Shown here in pieces: positions 61,631 to 64,000 of a stretch of DNA of 64,000 nucleotides (position 1 is its first letter; every line of letters starts with the position of its first letter). This stretch comes from Owenia fusiformis (lineage: Eukaryota; Annelida; Polychaeta; Sabellida; Oweniidae), in NCBI GenBank assembly GCA_903813345.2, contig CAIIXF020000008.1, positions 32,450,867-32,514,866 of the forward strand. Reading direction: 5' to 3'. The notes beneath the pieces were generated by a model that did no database searches, was not told where the DNA came from, and saw only the letters and a list, made by a program, of their open reading frames with translations. The position numbers and the translations under genes are program-made.

Positions 61631-64000
61631 TGAACATGAAACTTCTCCACTGCAAATAATAATGGAGTAGGAGCCTTGGCGTGAGGGTCTAGATGCTAAA
61701 TCTAAACAATATCCAAATCACACAAATGCATTGTACCTACAACCCCAGTCATTGCATGAGAAAATATAGAAAAGGGAACAGGTTGATGAAAAAAGTAAAC
61801 AGACCATCATCATTAATACAAACTACAAGGTTAATATTCTAAAAAAACATACAAACGCTTTGTGTTAAAAGATATTGAAATACATACACCAAGAGGACAA
61901 GCTGACATTTCTTTTAAATAAAATATTGACTCATTTCTTCAGTCTAATTTCTCATTGTCTGAATGATCACAAATGTAGAATTTCTAGACATTTAACACCT
62001 GTAGAGACATAATACTGTGTTGTGAAGAAAAAGTAAAAAAACAACAATATACTATAATGCACTACAAATGAAAAAGTACACTTGATAATCGATCCCTTTG
62101 CACCAAACTCAAACTGTGATTTTTTGTTAAATGAAACGCCTGATTTTTTATGTGAAACGCAAAAAAGCTGGAACTTTAGAAAACAGTAATTTTTGTATGT
62201 TTTAATACAGAATTTCATATATTGGTACCAATGGTAAATAAATTCTCCGATTAGGGAAATCAAACATTTTAGTAAAACATACAGGAGCAAACAACAACCA
62301 GAATGGAAGCGGAATAGTGGTATCAGGAGGGGAATAAAGTGAACAGACTAATGCTGTGGACACGCTCAACAAAATCTGTTGGTTTTGTCTTATTTGAAAG
62401 AGAAAGGGGTGTAATAGAGATTTTGTCGGAAGGAGTATGTTGAAAAGGTTTATATAAGTGATTGTTACATATTAAAGCTCTCAAGTGCCAATCTCTACAC
62501 ATTGTCAAAATCTATATACACATTGTCAAAATCTCAAGATTAAACCCATATTACGGCTCTAAATGCCCACTCTTCCTATTTCTCCGCCATTTTCATTCAA
62601 CAGTTCAAAGTCTCTAGTGTTCTAGTGACACTCCTCAAGACCCCATTGAAGATTCATTCAAGCCATATAGGCTTCTATGAGCCTACTCCCCCCTTATTTC
62701 ACTCCCATTTTCAATTAAACATCTGTGTAAAATCAGTTACCTTTTGTCCCACCCTCAATAATAGCACCACTGTGCCTTTAAGTACCACCCCCCCTTTATT
62801 TCTCAAAACGATCGATGATCAAACATCACTTGATTTAGAAAATAAAGGGAGGGGGTGAAGATTTGATGCAACATTAATAAATCATGATCTTCAATACTTT
62901 TTGGAAACATATGGCCTATTGTCCAATTTGATCAATCAAAATTCATCAAAAATATTTCATGAACGATAATATTTAGGATTACCTATTCTGTTTACATTGT
63001 TTGACCAACTGCCAACTCTTGCTCAATGCTTTTATTTGGGCCTTGATCAAGATATCTTATATCTTGGCAAGAAATGAATAATTATACATTGGTTTTCTGA
63101 TCAGTATAGTATTTAATATCAATCAAAGGTACACTTGAATGTACAGTCTCATGCAAAATATCAAAAAATTGGCGGAAATCATTTATACTTATAAATAAAG
63201 GCATTGCATTTGACTGTATCACATTTTTCTGATCTATAGAATATAATTCAAATCTCAGTACTTGAATATTCTAAAAGTTTGCCTTTAGCTTTTTTCAACA
63301 ATCTAGTTTTATGTAAGGTAAGACAGGAGTCCCTCATTAATCACAAATCCCCCCCCCCCCGCCTATACCCCAATAGCTAATTTACTAAACAGGTCAATAT
63401 GACTTACCTATATTTTTAGCTCTCCACAGTGGTAATCCAATATAGTGTTCCAATTTTCAAAGTACACTCCAATATAACTCAAACTTCCTTCGAAATACTC
63501 CCTAATATGAATTGAAAACTTCTGACAGTACAAAAGGGCTCAGATATCCTCTTATAGCTTTGTGTGATCCAAGCTGATATTGTGGTAAATAGTTGAAATA
63601 TCTGTCAGCAGTAGGCAGTGAGAGGCTCTCCTATAGAGTTGGTGTCTCATACAGTTTGACTCACTATAAGCCTGAAACCATAGCATGTAAATGTCTTAGG
63701 GAAATTTAAGGCTGGAATTCTGAAACAGTTGTTTAACATAAATAAACAATGATTAATATATTTATGAATCAATCTTCTAGCTATGCAGTTAAATATGAGA
63801 GAACTGAATAAATAGAACTGGTTAATCAATAAAAGCTTTACATCTTAAAAGAATACAAAATAGCAATATTAGAAATGCAGTATATAAATATATAAACTAA
63901 AGATCGACATGATTAAATATATTAAACAAAAACAAATTTATTTCTGGCACCATTATTGAAAAACACCCACCTATAAAAATGTTTCTATTTGAATGAATTT
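61631..64000. other. right end of window: no supported gene
   Basis: AT-rich with C-runs at 62.8 and 63.35 kb and a tandem 'acattgtcaaaatctatata' pair near 62.5 kb. A donor-like gtaagt at 63.4 kb (minus) follows short open frames but has no clear acceptor. Confidence 0.4.

Noticed and set aside
63404-63460. Strong donor gtaagt at 63.4 kb (minus) with open frames before it
   Set aside because: No acceptor with a pyrimidine tract, and the upstream DNA resembles the 'actccaatata' loose repeats next to it.

Overview
The window reads as a stretch of an AT-rich invertebrate animal genome. Its genes are split by GT-AG introns. Non-coding DNA is packed with minisatellites and small terminal-inverted-repeat (TIR) transposons, and there are no operons, bacterial signals or viral genes. 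A mollusc or other lophotrochozoan is my best guess from base composition and repeat style. That is inference, because no marker gene fixes the taxon.

Two genes can be supported, both on the minus strand. (1) At 1-5226 lies the 5' part of a xanthine dehydrogenase / aldehyde oxidase family gene. Nine exons join in perfect phase and encode both [2Fe-2S] domains and the start of the FAD domain. The gene runs off the left edge before the molybdenum domain, and its first coding exon was not found. Its longest intron holds a 2.2 kb TIR-bounded element that carries a 28-bp minisatellite. (2) From 45617 to 17046 lies a four-exon gene for a predicted 766-residue acidic protein of MARCKS/BASP1/GAP-43 style. 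It has a myristoylatable MGNKSGK start, a lysine cluster, and then more than 40 EAPKEE-type repeats. Exons 1 and 2 are separated by a 22 kb intron. That intron contains two candidate in-frame cassette microexons (39 and 15 bp), a 5.8 kb foldback-like palindrome with a nested element, several MITEs and many copies of a dispersed repeat of about 150 bp.

Layout: 1-5.2 kb XDH; 5.2-11.8 kb mostly featureless, with one small MITE and a possible XDH promoter or leader exon near 9.8-10.1 kb; 11.8-16.1 kb a run of short tandem arrays downstream of gene 2; 17.0-45.6 kb gene 2; 45.6-64 kb gene-poor DNA with repeats, plus three exon-like islands (57.2, 57.1 and 52.1 kb, minus strand) whose parent gene is not resolved.

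The most interesting signals are the repeat-rich MARCKS-like gene with its candidate microexons, the foldback element with 363-bp subterminal repeats and a nested insertion, the TIR element that carries a minisatellite, and the dispersed repeat present at least 23 times between 17.5 and 59.2 kb.
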